Source: JAHILA01 sp035528175 (GTDB lineage: Bacteria > Patescibacteriota > Minisyncoccia > RBG-13-40-8-A). From it: a stretch of 64,000 nucleotides of DNA. The position numbers and the translations under genes were made by a program. Below are positions 41,332 through 50,121 of this stretch, piece by piece. Numbering within the stretch: position 1 is the first letter of the stretch; every line of letters starts with the position of its first letter. Location of the stretch: assembly GCA_035528175.1 (NCBI GenBank), contig DATKZC010000025.1, positions 1 to 64,000 on the forward strand, read 5' to 3'. The notes beneath the pieces are model-generated. The model was not told the DNA's origin and searched no databases. It saw only the letters and a program-made list of their open reading frames with translations.

Positions 41332-41580
41332 ATGAAAAAAGAGGTAAATTCAAACTCAATATACACTACCAATGAAACCAAAGAACTCTTGAAAGTAAGC
41401 GACAGCACCATAAAGCGCCTGCTCAAAAAAGGTATCATTAAAGCCAATAAAGTCGGTGGTCAATACAGAATTATGGGAAAGGAAATCCTCCGACTCGTCT
41501 CGCCTAAAGTTGAAAGAAAGGCAGTATCAATTTATCAGAAGCTTAAAAAAGATATAAAAACTAAAATTAAGAAGTGGTAA
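41332..41580 (+). CDS. MerR/excisionase-like helix-turn-helix protein
   Basis: An 82-residue DNA-binding protein. YTTNETKELLKVSDSTIKRLLKKGIIKANKVGGQYRIMGKEILRL (residues 11-56) is a complete winged HTH_17/MerR-type domain of the excisionase family; the last 25 residues are basic. Its size and placement before the second glycan unit suggest a local transcription regulator rather than a recombination factor, since no integrase is near. It could bind the TGACAC repeats in its own promoter (inference). The epimerase gene starts ten bases after its stop. Confidence 0.86.
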   Translation: MKKEVNSNSIYTTNETKELLKVSDSTIKRLLKKGIIKANKVGGQYRIMGKEILRLVSPKVERKAVSIYQKLKKDIKTKIKKW

Positions 41581-41590
41581 TTTAAATACT

Positions 41591-42550
41591 ATGAAAAAAG
41601 CTTTAGTTTGCGGAGCAGGTGGTTTTATTGGTGGCCATCTGGTAAAACAATTAAAAAAAGAAGGTTATTGGGTACGCGGAGTTGATTTAAAAAAACATGA
41701 ATTTTCTCCAAGTGCTGCGGATGAATTTTTAATACTAGACCTAAGAGAAGAAAAAAATTGCCAAACAGCTGTTCTTGGCCCAAATGGCGAGATTTTTGAC
41801 GAAGTTTACCAATTAGCAGCTGACATGGGCGGCATGGGATTTATTCATACAGCTGAATGCGAAATTATGCGCAATAACGCCTTAATCAATATTAATATGA
41901 TTAATTCAAGCGCTGATGCCAGAGTCAAGCGTTATTTCTTTTCCTCGTCTGCCTGCATTTATAGGAATATGGAATATAATGAGCCCGAACTATCCGAAGA
42001 AGACGCTTACCCTGCATTACCAGATAATGAATATGGCTGGGAAAAGCTTTATGCCGAGCGCATGGCCATGGCTTATGGCCGACGTTTTGGTCTGGCTATT
42101 CGATTGGCTCGATTCCAAAACTGCTATGGACCAGAGGGCACATGGAAAGGCGGAAGGGAAAAGGCTCCAGCTGCATTGTGCCGTAAAATTGCTGAAGCCA
42201 AAGACGATGACACTATTGAAATTTGGGGCGATGGCACGGCTATGCGTGCTTATACTTACATTGATGATATGATTGAAGGAATCCGTATGCTTATGGATTC
42301 TGAATTAGAAAACGGCGTGAATATCGGCCGACAAGAATATGTGAGCGTAGACGAATTAGCGAAAACAATTGCCGAAATTTCCAACAAGAAAGTAAATCTT
42401 AAACATATAAATGGACCAGTGGGGGTAAAAGCTAGAAATTTCCGCATTGACCGCATTTCTTCTTTGGGCTGGAACTCCCAGTTTTCCCTACGAGATGGTC
42501 TAACTAAAACATATTCCTGGATTAAAGAACAAGTATGGAAAACCTCATAA
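41591..42550 (+). CDS. NAD-dependent epimerase, GDP-mannose 3,5-epimerase-like
   Basis: A 319-residue SDR enzyme. GAGGFIGGHLVKQL (residues 7-20) binds NAD, and the active site has SSACIY and YGWEKL with the YxxxK pair. YQLAADMGGMGFIHT and YGPEGTWKGGREKAPAALCRKI are near-matches to the GDP-mannose 3,5-epimerase family best known from plants, which makes GDP-L-galactose and GDP-gulose. No GDP-mannose synthesis gene is in the window, so donor supply lies elsewhere. It overlaps the ABC permease gene by 16 bases. Confidence 0.85.
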   Translation: MKKALVCGAGGFIGGHLVKQLKKEGYWVRGVDLKKHEFSPSAADEFLILDLREEKNCQTAVLGPNGEIFDEVYQLAADMGGMGFIHTAECEIMRNNALININMINSSADARVKRYFFSSSACIYRNMEYNEPELSEEDAYPALPDNEYGWEKLYAERMAMAYGRRFGLAIRLARFQNCYGPEGTWKGGREKAPAALCRKIAEAKDDDTIEIWGDGTAMRAYTYIDDMIEGIRMLMDSELENGVNIGRQEYVSVDELAKTIAEISNKKVNLKHINGPVGVKARNFRIDRISSLGWNSQFSLRDGLTKTYSWIKEQVWKTS

Positions 42551-43356
42551 TCATAAAACCTCAAAAGAGATTTAGCCTACAAGACTTAAAGGAAATTTGG
42601 ATATATAAAGAATTGCTTTATTTCTTTACTTGGCGCGATCTTAAAGTCCGATACAAACAAACCGCAATAGGTGTTCTCTGGGCAATTTTCCGACCATTTA
42701 TTACCATGATTATTTTTAGTGTCTTTTTCGGCGGACTAATGAAAGTTCCTTCTGATAATATCCCTTATCCTATATTTGTTTATGTTGGTCTATTGTTTTG
42801 GCAGTTGTTTTCCGCGTCTTTATCCGAATCTAGCAATAGCTTGGTCAGCAGCCGAGCCATATTTACGAAAATTTATTTTCCACGTTTAATTCTGCCGATT
42901 TCTTCAATAATTCCTCATTTTGTTGATTTTTTAATTGCTTCGATAATTCTAATTGGTATGATGTTTTATTATCATTTTATTCCTGGACTGATTGGTTTAT
43001 TGATTCTGCCAATTTTAATTTTAATAACACTAACAATGTCTTGCGGACTGGGCATCTTTTTATCGGCAATAAACGTTAAATACCGGGACGTGCCCCATAT
43101 TCTGCCTTTTTTAATCCAAACATTAATGTTTGTTACCCCTGTTATTTATCCCACGAGCATATTACAAAAATATTCGTGGATTATGGCCATAAACCCCATG
43201 ACCGGAGTTATTCAGACAGCTCGTGCGGCAATATTGGGAACATCATCAATTAATTGGTTTTTATTGCTCATTTCTGGTTTGATTTGTTTAACGGTATTAA
43301 TTTTTGGAATAATTTATTTTAAAAAAACAGAAAAACATTTTGCGGATTTGGTATAA
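42535..43356 (+). CDS. ABC-2 polysaccharide exporter permease (Wzm-like)
   Basis: A 273-residue membrane protein with six helices. The N-terminal amphipathic stretch YKELLYFFTWRDLKVRYKQTAIGVLWAIFRP is the hallmark of Wzm/TagG-type exporters, with PFITMIIFSVFFGG beginning the first helix. The domain ends with a GIIYFKKTEKHFADL tail. It exports an undecaprenyl-linked glycan together with the ATPase encoded 15 bases downstream. Confidence 0.94.
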   Translation: MENLIIIKPQKRFSLQDLKEIWIYKELLYFFTWRDLKVRYKQTAIGVLWAIFRPFITMIIFSVFFGGLMKVPSDNIPYPIFVYVGLLFWQLFSASLSESSNSLVSSRAIFTKIYFPRLILPISSIIPHFVDFLIASIILIGMMFYYHFIPGLIGLLILPILILITLTMSCGLGIFLSAINVKYRDVPHILPFLIQTLMFVTPVIYPTSILQKYSWIMAINPMTGVIQTARAAILGTSSINWFLLLISGLICLTVLIFGIIYFKKTEKHFADLV

Positions 43357-43371
43357 AATTACAAAAAATAT

Positions 43372-44643
43372 ATGTCAGTCGTTGAAATAAAAAATATATC
43401 AAAAAAATATCGCATTATGCGCCAAAAAGAACGCTATGGCACACTGCGCGATACGCTTATCAATATTACTAAAAACCCATTCAGATTTTTCAAAAATACC
43501 ATACTAGGCAACAATACTAGAGAAGAATTCTGGGCATTAAAAAATATAAATTTAGATATCAAAAAGGGAGAAGCCATCGGCATAATTGGAGCTAATGGCG
43601 CCGGCAAGTCCACGTTTTTAAAAATTATTTCCAGAATCACATTCCCGACAACTGGCGAAATCAAAATCAGAGGACGAGTAGCTTCTTTGCTGGAAATCGG
43701 CACGGGATTCCATCCGGAATTAACGGGATACGAAAATATTTTTCTGAACGGAGCTATTATGGGAATGACCAAAAAAGAAATTAAAGCGAAGCTTAACGAT
43801 ATAATTAAATTTGCCGGAATTGAAAAATTTATTGATACTCCGGTAAAACGTTATTCGTCCGGCATGTATATCAGGCTTGCGTTTTCTGTGGCTGCACACA
43901 TGGAGCCGGATATTTTAATAGTCGACGAAGTGCTTGCCGTGGGAGACGTCAGTTTTCAAAAAAAGTGTCTTGGGAAGATGAATGAAGTGGCCAAAAAACA
44001 AGGCAGGACCGTTTTATTCGTCAGTCATAATATGGCGGCGATTCAAAACCTTTGTGAAAGGTGCATTCTATTAGAAAATGGGATGATTAAAAAACGGGGC
44101 AAGACAGATGAAATAATAAGTTACTACCTAAGTCAAACTAACGGTAATACCACTATTGGAGAATATAAACATAGCAAGAATGATTTTTTGGCAAATGATT
44201 TTGTTGAATTAATTTCCGTTAAATTAACCGATCAAAACGGAGATATCAGTGCGGATTTTGGCTCCACTGAAGATATATATATGTTAATAGAGTATAAAAT
44301 AAAAAAAGAATTATCCACTTTGGTTATTGATGCCGACATTAAAAATGAAGATGGCCTTACCATATTTCACTCCACGGATAATGATGATGGCAAACTTGCC
44401 GGCGAAAAAAGGGTTCCTGGAACTTACATCAGTCGTTGCCAAATTCCTAAAAGTTTATTAAATACTGGAAAATATTTTGTAGGAGTAGGGGGAGGCATTC
44501 CTAAAATAGAACAATTTTTCCATGCAAAAAATATTTTAAGCTTTAATTTAAGATCTACCGGCGGACCAACAAGCGTAGACTCGCCAAGAAGCGGGGTGGT
44601 CTGCCCCGAACTTAAGTGGGAAACTACTTTAAAAATGATATAA
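43372..44643 (+). CDS. Polysaccharide ABC exporter ATPase with glycan-binding tail (Wzt-like)
   Basis: A 423-residue protein. The ABC domain (residues 1-245) has Walker A GANGAGKS, signature YSSGMYIRLAFS and Walker B ILIVDEVLAVGD. The C-terminal 165 residues form a beta-rich Wzt-type domain (DDFVELISVKLTDQNGDISADFGS onward) that in such exporters recognises the finished, capped glycan chain. The presence of this tail suggests that chain ends carry a cap; methyltransferases in the locus could add it (inference). The stop at 44643 is eight bases before the next start. Confidence 0.94.
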   Translation: MSVVEIKNISKKYRIMRQKERYGTLRDTLINITKNPFRFFKNTILGNNTREEFWALKNINLDIKKGEAIGIIGANGAGKSTFLKIISRITFPTTGEIKIRGRVASLLEIGTGFHPELTGYENIFLNGAIMGMTKKEIKAKLNDIIKFAGIEKFIDTPVKRYSSGMYIRLAFSVAAHMEPDILIVDEVLAVGDVSFQKKCLGKMNEVAKKQGRTVLFVSHNMAAIQNLCERCILLENGMIKKRGKTDEIISYYLSQTNGNTTIGEYKHSKNDFLANDFVELISVKLTDQNGDISADFGSTEDIYMLIEYKIKKELSTLVIDADIKNEDGLTIFHSTDNDDGKLAGEKRVPGTYISRCQIPKSLLNTGKYFVGVGGGIPKIEQFFHAKNILSFNLRSTGGPTSVDSPRSGVVCPELKWETTLKMI

Positions 44644-44651
44644 GTAATTTT

Positions 44652-46073
44652 ATGAAAATACTTTTACTTTACGATACAAAAGGCTCAAAAGCAAAGAATT
44701 TAATGCTAGAATTAGAAAAAAATTCTAATAAAATAATCTATTGGGTAGGCGCCCCTGGGGGAGAAATAGATAATTTGCCTGAAAGTATTTTTCATTCAAG
44801 CTCCGATGCATTGCTCGGATTGCCGGCTAAAAATATTAATATTTCTGAATTTGCTCCACCAAGCAATAATCTGATAGAAAAATTATACAGAACTGAATCT
44901 CTAATTCTAACGATGATGAATGCAAAATACGATAATTTGCGCACCAGCGAACGCAAGCATTTATATTATGAAATGTTAAGATATTGGTACGGTATACTCA
45001 ATAAATATAAACCAGATGTTGTTCTCCATGGACTTATCCCTCATGCCGTCCATACCTTTTTAATACAGGAATTGGCGCGCTTGCTAAATATCAAAACCGT
45101 GATGTTTGAAGACACAGGAGCATCTGATAGATTACTGGCATTTAACGATTTCCGCGACGGAAGCAAAGATCTACAAAGAGAAATCAAAAGAAATCATGGC
45201 AAAAATTTTTCATTAAAAGATTTGAGCAATGATATACAAAAATACTATAAATCACAACTCGACTTTAAGCACGATTCTACGCCAGTATATGTAGGAGTCC
45301 TGAAAAATCGATACACTGGATCAGAATTATTAAAACGCAGATTGAACCGCTTTAGAAAAAGCATCCAAGAAGGCATTTTTCTGAAAACAATAATACAAAC
45401 CATAATTAAGAGATTTAGAAAAAATAGCAAAGATGAATATGCCAGCCTTCAAGCCGAACCGGATTTAAATAAAAAATTTATTTATGCCCCGCTACATTTG
45501 CAGCCAGAATGCACCACTTCCCCAAAAGGCGATTTATTCGTTGACCAAATTCTAATGCTCGAAACTTTATCTGCCGCCCTACCCAAAGATTGGGTAATAT
45601 ATGTTAAAGAGCATCCAATTCAATGGTACCAGCGCGGAACAGATTTTTCCGGCGCAAGATACCGAGGATATTACAAAAAAATATCTGAGATAAAAAATAT
45701 TCAATTGATTCCAGTCCAAATCAGCACCTATACTTTAATCAATAAATCACAGGCAGTAGCTACTGTTGCCGGAATGGCATCGTGGGAAGCAGTACTGAGG
45801 TCTAAACCAGCCATAATATTCGGCTACTCCTGGTATAGGGATTGTTATGGAGTTTTTAAAGTTGATAACATTTACTCCTGTAGTGTGGCTTTAGAAAAAA
45901 TTGCCAGCGGTTTTGCCGTAGACCAACAACAAGTTATTAATTATTTAAAATGCTTTGATGATGCAACCATCCATGGATATCTCGACGTTGATTATGCAAA
46001 AAGCTCTGAACTTACTCCTGAAGAAAATAAAAATAATGTAATTCAAAAAATGTTATTTGAGATTAAAAATTAA
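44652..46073 (+). CDS. Capsule-type glycosyltransferase candidate
   Basis: Start taken at 44652 (MKILLLYDTKG), 473 residues. The C-terminal half contains KFIYAPLHLQPECTTSPKGDLFVDQILMLETL, WVIYVKEHP and a SQAVATVAGMASWEAVLRSKPAIIFG segment, as in the capsule polysaccharide synthesis (KpsC/KpsS-like) GT-B group; the YVKEHP and VAGMASWEA patches would bind the nucleotide sugar. The N-terminal half is weakly conserved. A second, distant relative is at 56132-57664. The sugar is unknown. Confidence 0.68.
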   Translation: MKILLLYDTKGSKAKNLMLELEKNSNKIIYWVGAPGGEIDNLPESIFHSSSDALLGLPAKNINISEFAPPSNNLIEKLYRTESLILTMMNAKYDNLRTSERKHLYYEMLRYWYGILNKYKPDVVLHGLIPHAVHTFLIQELARLLNIKTVMFEDTGASDRLLAFNDFRDGSKDLQREIKRNHGKNFSLKDLSNDIQKYYKSQLDFKHDSTPVYVGVLKNRYTGSELLKRRLNRFRKSIQEGIFLKTIIQTIIKRFRKNSKDEYASLQAEPDLNKKFIYAPLHLQPECTTSPKGDLFVDQILMLETLSAALPKDWVIYVKEHPIQWYQRGTDFSGARYRGYYKKISEIKNIQLIPVQISTYTLINKSQAVATVAGMASWEAVLRSKPAIIFGYSWYRDCYGVFKVDNIYSCSVALEKIASGFAVDQQQVINYLKCFDDATIHGYLDVDYAKSSELTPEENKNNVIQKMLFEIKN

Positions 46074-46093
46074 TTAAGAATTGAGATGAAATT

Positions 46094-47074
46094 ATGATTG
46101 AAGATTTATTTAAAGATAAAACAATATTGATTACAGGCGGCACCGGATCTTTTGGTTCCAATTTTGTTAAGTATCTACTAAAAAACTCTAAGGCAAAAAA
46201 ATTAATAATTTACAGCAGAGACGAACTCAAGCAATCAAAGATGGATGCCGAAATCAATGACAAAAGACTGCGCTTCTTTATTGGAGATGTCCGAGAATCG
46301 GAAAGGTTGCGAAGGGCATTTAATGGCGTTGATATTGTGATACATGCTGCGGCCCTCAAACAAGTTCCGGCCTTGGAATATAATCCATTTGAAGCAATTA
46401 AAACCAATATACTCGGCAGCCAGAATATTATCAATGCTGCCATTGACCAAGGAATAGAAAAAGTGTTGTTAGTTTCAACAGATAAAGCAGTCCATCCAGT
46501 AAATCTTTATGGCGCGACCAAATTATGCGCCGAGAAATTATTTGTAAACGGCAATGTTTATGCCCCTAAAAAATCAATCTTCAGCGTAGTAAGATATGGC
46601 AATGTTTTAGGCAGCCGGGGAAGTATTGTAGAAACATTACTTAAAGAGAAAAATCCGAAAAAAGTCCAAATTACCGATATGGAAATGACCCGATTCTGGA
46701 TTACATTAGAACAGACATTTGAATTGGTATTGTTTGCGCTTGAGCATATGCGCGGCGGGGAGATTTTTGTGCCCAAGATACCGAGCATGAAATTGGTTGA
46801 TTTATTTGATGCTATTGCGCCAAACACAGAGAAAGAAATTATCGGAATCAGACCAGGAGAAAAACTGCACGAAGTCCTACTCACTCAGGAAGAAGCTAAA
46901 CATGCCATGGAATTAGACAGACATTTCGCCATCGTGCCTCATGATAAAAAACTGGAGTTTTACGCGGAAGTAATAAGAAACGGCAAAAAAGTAGCGCATG
47001 ATTTTAGTTTTAGCAGCCATACCAATAATCATTGGTTGACCAAGGAGGAGCTTAAAAAATTAATAAATAACTAA
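46094..47074 (+). CDS. pseB: UDP-GlcNAc 4,6-dehydratase (PseB/CapD-like)
   Basis: A 326-residue SDR enzyme that turns UDP-GlcNAc into a 4-keto-6-deoxy sugar. TGGTGSFGSNFVKYLL (residues 15-30) binds NADP, STDKAVHPVNLYGATKLCAEKLF contains the catalytic Y and K, and RPGEKLHEVLLTQEEA is typical of the PseB/FlaA1 group. This is the first step toward pseudaminic- or related nonulosonic acids, and also of several amino sugars. It precedes a NeuB-like synthase by seven bases, which favours the nonulosonic acid route. Confidence 0.93.
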   Translation: MIEDLFKDKTILITGGTGSFGSNFVKYLLKNSKAKKLIIYSRDELKQSKMDAEINDKRLRFFIGDVRESERLRRAFNGVDIVIHAAALKQVPALEYNPFEAIKTNILGSQNIINAAIDQGIEKVLLVSTDKAVHPVNLYGATKLCAEKLFVNGNVYAPKKSIFSVVRYGNVLGSRGSIVETLLKEKNPKKVQITDMEMTRFWITLEQTFELVLFALEHMRGGEIFVPKIPSMKLVDLFDAIAPNTEKEIIGIRPGEKLHEVLLTQEEAKHAMELDRHFAIVPHDKKLEFYAEVIRNGKKVAHDFSFSSHTNNHWLTKEELKKLINN

Positions 47075-47081
47075 TTAAAAT

Positions 47082-48152
47082 ATGGCCAAAAAAGAATTCC
47101 CTAAAGTTATAAAAATAGGTTCAAAGTTAGTCGGCAAAGAACAACCAACGTACTTTATCGCTGACATCGGAGCAAACTTCGATAGCAATTTGGAAAAGGC
47201 GAAGAAATTGGCTTTAGCAGTAAAAAAATCTGGCGCAGATTGCGTTAAATTTCAAACTTTTGCAGCAGACAAAATTGTTTCCGGCCCAAGCTTCGCTAAA
47301 ATGCATTTAAAAGGCATCCACGGGTCATGGAAAAAGCCAATTAACCAAATTTTTAAAGAAGCGGAATTCCCTAGGGCATGGCATAAAAAACTTGCTGATT
47401 ACTGCAAAAAAATAAATATTGATTTCTCTTCTTCTCCATATGATTTCGAGGCCGTAGATCTTTTGGATAAAATCGGCGTTAATTTTTTCAAAATCGGCTC
47501 CGGAGAAATAATCTGGCCAGAAATGTTAAAATATATCGCGAGAAAAAACAAACCGATGATTCTGGCAACCGGCGATAGCACATTGGCTGAAGTCGACGAG
47601 GCAATAAGAATTATTGAAAGTACAGGAAACAATAAATTGATTTTACTTCAGTGCATCACCAATTATCCGTCCAAAATTGAAAATGCAAATATTAATGTCC
47701 TTAAAACATATCAAACCGCCTTCAATATTATAACCGGATATTCTGATCATAGCCCGGGCGATATAGTCGTTCTGGGTTCTGTTGCATTGGGAGGCAAGGT
47801 AATCGAAAAACATTTTACGTTGAACAAAAAAGATTCTGGCCCAGACCATCCCCATTCTATGGAACCGCAAGAATTCAAACAAATGGTAGATAAAGTAAGA
47901 TTATTAGAAAAAGCCCTTGGCAGCACCAGAAAAGAAGTTACGGCCGAAGAATTTGAAACTGTAATTGTCCAGCGTCGATCGCTTCATGTTAACAAAAATA
48001 TCAAAGCGGGGGAAACAATCAAACGAAACGATATAATCGAATTGAGACCAGCGACAGGAATACTTCCTAAACACAAAGACATTGTCGTTGGACGAAAAGC
48101 AAAAATCAATATTAAAAAACGCGAAGCAATACAATGGGAGGATATTGCATAA
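47082..48152 (+). CDS. neuB: Nonulosonic acid synthase (NeuB/PseI/LegI-like)
   Basis: A 356-residue enzyme that condenses an amino sugar with phosphoenolpyruvate. The TIM-barrel domain has FIADIGANFDSNLEKAKKLALA, KFQTFAAD and FFKIGSGEI with metal and PEP residues, and YSDHSPGDIVVLGSVALGGKVIEKHFTL near residue 220-247. The last 60 residues are an SAF (antifreeze-like) domain, RSLHVNKNIKAGETIKRNDIIELRPATGI. Which isomer is made cannot be read. The neighbouring PseB points to a pseudaminic- or legionaminic-like sugar. Confidence 0.93.
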   Translation: MAKKEFPKVIKIGSKLVGKEQPTYFIADIGANFDSNLEKAKKLALAVKKSGADCVKFQTFAADKIVSGPSFAKMHLKGIHGSWKKPINQIFKEAEFPRAWHKKLADYCKKINIDFSSSPYDFEAVDLLDKIGVNFFKIGSGEIIWPEMLKYIARKNKPMILATGDSTLAEVDEAIRIIESTGNNKLILLQCITNYPSKIENANINVLKTYQTAFNIITGYSDHSPGDIVVLGSVALGGKVIEKHFTLNKKDSGPDHPHSMEPQEFKQMVDKVRLLEKALGSTRKEVTAEEFETVIVQRRSLHVNKNIKAGETIKRNDIIELRPATGILPKHKDIVVGRKAKINIKKREAIQWEDIA

Positions 48153-48155
48153 ATA

Positions 48156-48779
48156 ATGAAATTCAAAGGAAAATTAGTCAATTTAATAAAATTAATGGTC
48201 GTTACTTATAACGACCTAATTGACGAATCTGATGTTGTTGTCTGCCTAGAGGGAGATGGATATAATCGCATAGAAAAAACTATTGAATTGTTTAGGAATG
48301 GGTTGGCAAAAAATATTGTTATCTCCGGCGGATTCAATTCTCCCCCGTTTTGCCTTCACGCAGAAATACTTGCGCAAGAAATTATCAAAAGGGGCATTCC
48401 TAAAAATAAAATAATTTTAGAAAAAAATTCCCAAAATACATACGAACAGGGATTGGAGGTTCTAAAAATCGTTCAGGAAAAGAAATGGAATAAAATAATC
48501 CTTGTTGCATCACATTTTCATCAACCAAGGGCATATCTAGCGTTCTTAAAGGCGATGAAAGATTTAAAATTGAAAGTCCATATATTCAACGCTCCGGCAA
48601 AAGACCTTCTTTGGTTTGAAAAAACCGATGCCGGACCAACAAGAATCCAATTAATGGAAGATGAATTAGAAAAAATCAAAGAATACACAAAAAAAGGTCA
48701 TCTTATTGAAATTAAAGAAGCATTAAATTATCAAAAATGGCAAGAGAAAAAACTGGCTTCGAAAAAATCAAAAAAATAA
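48156..48779 (+). CDS. YdcF-like (DUF218) protein
   Basis: A 207-residue protein with the DUF218 pattern: VVVCLEGDGYNRIEKTIELFRNG, then VISGGFNSP and ILEKNSQNTYEQGLEVLKIVQ, and IILVASHFHQPRAYLAFLKA. DUF218 proteins such as YdcF and SanA are linked with the cell envelope; some bind SAM. A separate clue to its activity is lacking. There is no signal helix, so it is cytoplasmic here. Its stop overlaps the next start by one base (TAATG). Confidence 0.82.
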   Translation: MKFKGKLVNLIKLMVVTYNDLIDESDVVVCLEGDGYNRIEKTIELFRNGLAKNIVISGGFNSPPFCLHAEILAQEIIKRGIPKNKIILEKNSQNTYEQGLEVLKIVQEKKWNKIILVASHFHQPRAYLAFLKAMKDLKLKVHIFNAPAKDLLWFEKTDAGPTRIQLMEDELEKIKEYTKKGHLIEIKEALNYQKWQEKKLASKKSKK

Positions 48780-49405
48780 TGGGTAAGAATTTTATTGGCC
48801 TAAAAGAGCTAAATAAAATTAGCCATTATTTTAAAATCTCAAACCTTCCCAGGTCTGGTCGTTCAATACCCGACGTTCCCTTTAATTTGAACTATTTAAA
48901 AAAAGTTCGCAAAGATTATATATTAATCTTGGGAATACCAAAAGATAGACAAGACCAAAAATTAACCATAAATAATCTACGTTTAAAATTCGGCTATAAC
49001 CCATTTAAATCTGAGCCTTGTTTCTATAACCAGGACTGGTATTTAAAAGAAAAATTCGCAAAAAATACTACGCTTGAATTCAAATGGTATCTTATAAAAA
49101 AGACTGTTGACCAAAATACGCGCGGTAAAAATCCTGAAAATATCATAAGAACTTTAAAAGGCAACGAAATATTTCCATCTGCTATTCTCGCTGCCTTCAC
49201 ATTTTTTGCTTATTATCTCTTGAATCACGGTGAAATCTTATGGAAACATGATTTTATCTGGTGTTCCGATAAAGACAAAAACAATGACAGAATTTATACT
49301 GGCCGCTACATTGACCCAAAAAAGATTAATAAGAATGGATTTAATATCCATAGACATCTTTCTATCCGTCCCTGCTACGGATTGGTTCCTCAAATAAAAT
49401 ATTAA
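48779..49405 (+). CDS. Unknown protein in the glycan locus
   Basis: Start taken at 48779 (MGKNFIGLKELNKISHYF), whose first base is the last base of the YdcF stop; 208 residues. I recognise no family. Visible patches are LPRSGRSIPDVPFNLNYL, LILGIPKD, WYLIKKTVDQNTRGKNPENI, FTFFAYYLLNHGEILWKHDFIWCSDKDKNNDRIYTGRYIDPKK and GFNIHRHLSIRPCYG. The DRIYTGRY and HRHLSIRP segments could form a binding site. Its place between YdcF and a methyltransferase points to glycan biosynthesis, but the reaction is unknown. Confidence 0.78.
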   Translation: MGKNFIGLKELNKISHYFKISNLPRSGRSIPDVPFNLNYLKKVRKDYILILGIPKDRQDQKLTINNLRLKFGYNPFKSEPCFYNQDWYLKEKFAKNTTLEFKWYLIKKTVDQNTRGKNPENIIRTLKGNEIFPSAILAAFTFFAYYLLNHGEILWKHDFIWCSDKDKNNDRIYTGRYIDPKKINKNGFNIHRHLSIRPCYGLVPQIKY

Positions 49406-49429
49406 TATTGATTAAGTCAATTAATAATT

Positions 49430-50119
49430 ATGAAAGACACAATTCTTTGGAATAAAGAGAGCGATAACTACACAAAAAGAGCTAAAATATCTTATGAGGA
49501 TTTATATAATAGAAAAATAGATTATGATGATGTCGAAAAACTTACAAAAATATTACCAACCAGAATTAAAACCATTTTAGATATTGGTTGTGGATTTGGA
49601 GGGTTTACAGGAAAATTAGCTGAAAAATTTCCTCGCGCAAAAATAATTGGCATTGATCCGGGAAAAAGAACAATTGCTTTGGCTAAAAATAAATTTAAAA
49701 AATATAAAAATTTGTCTTTCTATGTTGGGCATTCACACAAAATAAATCTTAATGAGGAACAATTTGATTTAGTTATTCTAAGAATGGTTTTTCAATGGAT
49801 TCCTAGAAAATATTTATTTAAAACAATCGCAGAAATTGATAAATTATGTAAAAATTTTATATTTATTAAAGAGTTTTATCCTGCCATTCCATCAAGCTCA
49901 AAATCTATTCATGATAAAAAAATTAAAATATTCAAAGAAGATTACGCAAAAATTTTTATTAGCGTTCCGTGGTATAAATTAATATATAAAAAAATTCAGG
50001 ATAAAAAATATGGGGATAGTTTTCAAAGAGGAGATTTTTTAATCCAAAAATTTTCTATTTCTAAATCATATATTTACAAAAAGGCCGTCCAAGAAAAAGA
50101 TAAAAAAACGCAAAAATAA
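49430..50119 (+). CDS. Class I SAM-dependent methyltransferase
   Basis: A 229-residue protein with the SAM-binding motif ILDIGCGFGGFTGKLAEKF (about residues 47-66), the acidic end of strand two in IIGIDPG, and EEQFDLVILRMVFQWIP as motif IV region. The lysine-rich ending KKAVQEKDKKTQK is dispensable. The gene is clearly more AT-rich than its neighbours. In this context it may cap or methylate a sugar residue, but the substrate cannot be deduced. Confidence 0.83.
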   Translation: MKDTILWNKESDNYTKRAKISYEDLYNRKIDYDDVEKLTKILPTRIKTILDIGCGFGGFTGKLAEKFPRAKIIGIDPGKRTIALAKNKFKKYKNLSFYVGHSHKINLNEEQFDLVILRMVFQWIPRKYLFKTIAEIDKLCKNFIFIKEFYPAIPSSSKSIHDKKIKIFKEDYAKIFISVPWYKLIYKKIQDKKYGDSFQRGDFLIQKFSISKSYIYKKAVQEKDKKTQK

Positions 50120-50121
50120 AT

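Noticed and set aside
41332..41580. Excisionase of an integrated element
   Set aside because: No integrase, attachment site or phage gene was seen nearby; a local regulator fits better.
44585..44612. CGGGG/CCCCG hairpin near the end of the Wzt-like gene as a dispersed repeat
   Set aside because: It is short, unrelated in sequence to the other units and fits the normal protein sequence; no second copy was seen.
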